This document shows, piece after piece, positions 61,634-64,000 of a DNA stretch of 64,000 nucleotides. The notes under the pieces were generated by a model, which ran no database searches, was not told the DNA's origin, and saw only the letters and a program-made list of their open reading frames with translations. Position 1 is the first letter of the stretch. The number at the start of each line of letters is the position of its first letter. The DNA is from Tetrapisispora phaffii CBS 4417 (lineage: Eukaryota; Ascomycota; Saccharomycetes; Saccharomycetales; Saccharomycetaceae). The DNA is taken from assembly GCF_000236905.1 (NCBI RefSeq), contig NC_016531.1:434001-498000 (forward strand), written 5' to 3'. The position numbers were made by a program, and so were the translations under genes.

Positions 61634-61664
61634 GTGTGCGTGTGCGTGTGCGTGTGTGTGTGCG
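61634..61664. repeat. GT/GTGTGC simple repeat
   Basis: About 31 bp of alternating G and T/C with three GTGTGC-like units lie 11 bp from the TGL3 stop codon, in its likely 3' UTR. Confidence 0.8.
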
Positions 61665-61674
61665 AGCGTGTCTA

Positions 61675-63423
61675 TTATGTGAGAATGTACGATGCGTTTA
61701 CTTTCTTTCTTCTTGTTTTGATGATATTATCTAATTTGTATTCGATTGCACACCGTGTTCTGATCAGGGGAAGCACGGGCCACGTATTCACTACACCTCC
61801 ATGCAGCCAGTAATTGATGTTGTCTAGTTGTCCTTCCACTACTCTTGTGACTGTCAGATTCTTCATTTTGGGGACTATGGTGATTTCGATTGCACTTCTT
61901 GGCGTCTTGTCATCGATTATGAATCTTTTCACCCAAGAACATAATAAGCCCAAGTTATCAAGCACTTCCATTCTATGTCTAAATTCCATTGTGAGGATAT
62001 TCTTTAATTTTCTCTCTAAATGATACTTGAATTTAAACGCAAGTGGTTCCATTTCAGTATAATCTAATTGTGACAGAATCATTGCATTAGGTGTGTCTGG
62101 ATAATGTTTATAGTAATAATACTTGGAGGTCTTGATCTCATGTTTTAAATCATTAACAACAAATGGGGCTAGATATGGCCTAGCTAAGGAAACAATGAAG
62201 TTATTGACGTTAAAAAGCTCTGTTAGTCTAGTATAAGGACTATATGAATCATTAATATTAGCATTCTCTGGTGCCAAAAACTTTGTTTTTATGTTCTTCT
62301 CACCTCCCAAAAATGGAATGACTTCATTGTCAAGGTTCTTGCAAAGTAATTTAGTGTCTTCTAGAATCACCCCCGACCCCATACTACAATATATAGCGGA
62401 AGCAATTATCATATTTGGGGTCGTAACATAATTCAGCAAGTTTGGACAAGATGGATCGGTTGGATGAATGACAATATTGAACACTTTGCCAGTTTTTTGA
62501 TATGCTTCTTCAAACGTCATTTCTTTCACGATATATTTATTAACAAATTGAATGAAAAGGTAAACATCCTGCGAATAACCATTATGTAATAAATTCTGAA
62601 TTAACGTACCGATGTTGACATGTTGTTCGACATTGCCATACCCTGAGCTCCTTAATAAATCAATATCGTACTTGATAATATTTAAAATTTTATCTTCTTG
62701 TAATAAATTCAGAAGTTCTTCATTCGATATACAACCAAACAAACTGGCCACACAAGCACCCATAGAACTCCCACTGATAATATTTGGCATCAAGTTCTGT
62801 GACAGTAAACCTTTTATAACGCCAAGATGGAATAGTCCAAACATGGAGCCACCTTTTAAAATCAATGCAGTAGTTCCTAATGATAATTTACATCTTTGAA
62901 AATAAGACGTGGGTGTTGAACTTTTATCTAGAAGATCTAACCCTTGAATTACGTGTTCCTGGTATTGTTCGATAAGTAGTTTGGTGCCCATTAAAGCTTT
63001 TGTAAATAGTCTCTTATCAACGATACCAGCAAAATTTCTTAACATGCATGGTCCAATAGTACAAAACTTTTCTTTTATGGATTCCAAATCGTTACTTGCT
63101 AAATATTTCGACAGCAAAGAGTATTGTTCCAAAACAGAATTAAAATCGTAACGCCTAGAGAAAAAATTCCTTCTCCATAAATTAGAACCTGTAATTTCAT
63201 CCACCACAGTGGCCTTTTCACACCAATCATTATATGTGCTCGCAATTTCCAGACTTTTCACTGCTTCATGGTATTGTATTCTCGATTTCGGTCTGACATA
63301 ATTAATGAACTTATAACACCAGAATAATATAATATCGTTCACAACATTAATTACCAGCCACACCACAGGAGGAATATGATCCAAAATTGAATAGAGTATT
63401 GATAAAGTCCAGCTTTTAATCAT
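61675..63423 (-). CDS. TGL3: Tgl3 triacylglycerol lipase of lipid droplets (patatin family)
   Basis: The 582-residue product has an N-terminal hydrophobic helix (residues ~15-40), a Tgl3/4/5-family segment, and a patatin domain starting near residue 185. The oxyanion loop is LKGGSMFGLFHLGV. The nucleophile motif GSSMG has Ser220. The downstream family block ELFNVNNFIVSLARPYLAPFV is present. Tgl3 is the main yeast lipid-droplet TAG lipase. The protein is about 60 residues shorter than S. cerevisiae Tgl3 (642 aa), mostly by lacking C-terminal sequence, and no DG(A/G/S) motif stands at the usual place of the catalytic Asp. YMR313C position fits. Confidence 0.92.
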   Translation of the reverse strand: MIKSWTLSILYSILDHIPPVVWLVINVVNDIILFWCYKFINYVRPKSRIQYHEAVKSLEIASTYNDWCEKATVVDEITGSNLWRRNFFSRRYDFNSVLEQYSLLSKYLASNDLESIKEKFCTIGPCMLRNFAGIVDKRLFTKALMGTKLLIEQYQEHVIQGLDLLDKSSTPTSYFQRCKLSLGTTALILKGGSMFGLFHLGVIKGLLSQNLMPNIISGSSMGACVASLFGCISNEELLNLLQEDKILNIIKYDIDLLRSSGYGNVEQHVNIGTLIQNLLHNGYSQDVYLFIQFVNKYIVKEMTFEEAYQKTGKVFNIVIHPTDPSCPNLLNYVTTPNMIIASAIYCSMGSGVILEDTKLLCKNLDNEVIPFLGGEKNIKTKFLAPENANINDSYSPYTRLTELFNVNNFIVSLARPYLAPFVVNDLKHEIKTSKYYYYKHYPDTPNAMILSQLDYTEMEPLAFKFKYHLERKLKNILTMEFRHRMEVLDNLGLLCSWVKRFIIDDKTPRSAIEITIVPKMKNLTVTRVVEGQLDNINYWLHGGVVNTWPVLPLIRTRCAIEYKLDNIIKTRRKKVNASYILT

Positions 63424-64000
63424 CTCAACAATAAGTATCCGATCCCTTTTATCTCAATATAATGATAGCAAGTTGTATTGATTATTGAGTAATCATCAAT
63501 CACTCCCAGTAACTTTGAAAAGCACAACGAATTAGACACAACTTAAATATCAGTCATTACTTCGTATCTATCCATGTGCCTAAAGATATTGATTTACAAG
63601 TGTCTCCAGATGTTAATATTCAATTAATAACTTAAGGATAAATTAGTTAAAGTGGTGTTACTCAAAAAACCTGTTCTGTAGATTTTTCAGATTTGGATTT
63701 TTGAACTCTAATGGATCCGGGTGACGCCAATGGTCGAGATATCATAAGGTATGGTGTATGTAAGACAACGAACTTATCTTGAGATGAGTTCATTGACAAC
63801 TATGTATATATATATACCGTGTACTTGGCAATCTAGTCAAGAAACAATGCTCACACAGTCACCAAGATTTGTTTTTCTCTGTTACTGTTTATATTGAACG
63901 GATAGACGTATTTTTCACTTTGCGTACTCACATGTTCTTGATGAGAAATGAAATGAGCATTTCTGTCTATCAGATTCTGTTTATTGTCAAACATGATTTG
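63424..64000. other. Intergenic: TGL3 promoter to the window edge
   Basis: This 577-bp region contains a palindromic TATA tract GTATATATATATAC at 63804-63817. In S. cerevisiae the next gene is PRE5, but no coding start is seen before 64000. Confidence 0.45.

Larger units (their letters stand above)
61088..61674. promoter_or_regulatory. ERV29 promoter and TGL3 3' flank
   Basis: This 587-bp region has a CACGTG E-box (61479-61484, in GCACGTGAC) about 390 bp upstream of ERV29 and a GT/GTGTGC repeat at 61634-61664 just past the TGL3 stop. ELP6, which lies near TGL3 in S. cerevisiae, is absent. Confidence 0.5.

Noticed and set aside
1..64000. tRNA genes and Ty/LTR elements
   Set aside because: I looked for B-box GGTTCGAnTCC on both strands and for TGTTGGAATA-type LTR ends in every intergenic gap and found none convincing.

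Overview
The window is nuclear DNA from a budding yeast of the family Saccharomycetaceae. It is AT-rich, essentially intronless and gene-dense. It holds 23 recognisable protein-coding genes (one cut off by the left edge, one with a frameshift) and no tRNA, rRNA, transposon or centromere that I could see. Gene names below rest on protein motifs and on matching gene order in Saccharomyces cerevisiae.

Layout. Positions 1-6.5 kb carry VHS3 (partial), SGT1 and ASE1, a block like S. cerevisiae YOR054C-YOR058C. Positions 7.2-13.3 kb carry KOG1 and IKI1/ELP5 (YHR186C-YHR187W). From 13.5 to 63.4 kb the genes are MES1-like, HAS1, YGR266W, TDA1, FOL2, HUA1, YTA7, JNM1, EFG1, TAF1, RNH70, DYN3, ATM1, YME2, UBP15, SCW10, PSE1, NIP1, GLC8, ERV29 and TGL3. 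In S. cerevisiae these lie in the same relative order but split between two chromosomes, the YGR264-YGR284 and YMR290-YMR313 tracks. Here they are interleaved on one track, and many intervening ancestral genes are missing. This is the pattern expected of a post-whole-genome-duplication species that lost its duplicates independently of S. cerevisiae. It points to the Vanderwaltozyma/Tetrapisispora side of the family, although the species cannot be fixed from this sequence alone.

Most genes are housekeeping genes: TORC1 signalling (KOG1), wobble-uridine tRNA modification (IKI1), ribosome biogenesis (HAS1, EFG1, RNH70), transcription and chromatin (TAF1, YTA7), translation initiation (NIP1), nuclear import (PSE1), mitochondrial functions (ATM1, YME2), dynein/dynactin and spindle (DYN3, JNM1, ASE1), lipid and cell wall (TGL3, SCW10) and ER export (ERV29). 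The three ribosome-biogenesis genes each carry paired PAC and RRPE promoter motifs.

The most notable item is a 163-codon gene at 13463-13954, at the ancestral MES1 position. It encodes only the N-terminal GST-like (Arc1-docking) domain of methionyl-tRNA synthetase and ends cleanly where that domain ends. Other points of interest are a one-base frameshift in an A8 tract of YTA7, two sharply GC-rich islands (18.05-19.27 kb and 58.68-59.52 kb), and an orphan PAC/RRPE promoter signature with a 13-bp inverted repeat in the 1.4-kb gap between SCW10 and PSE1.
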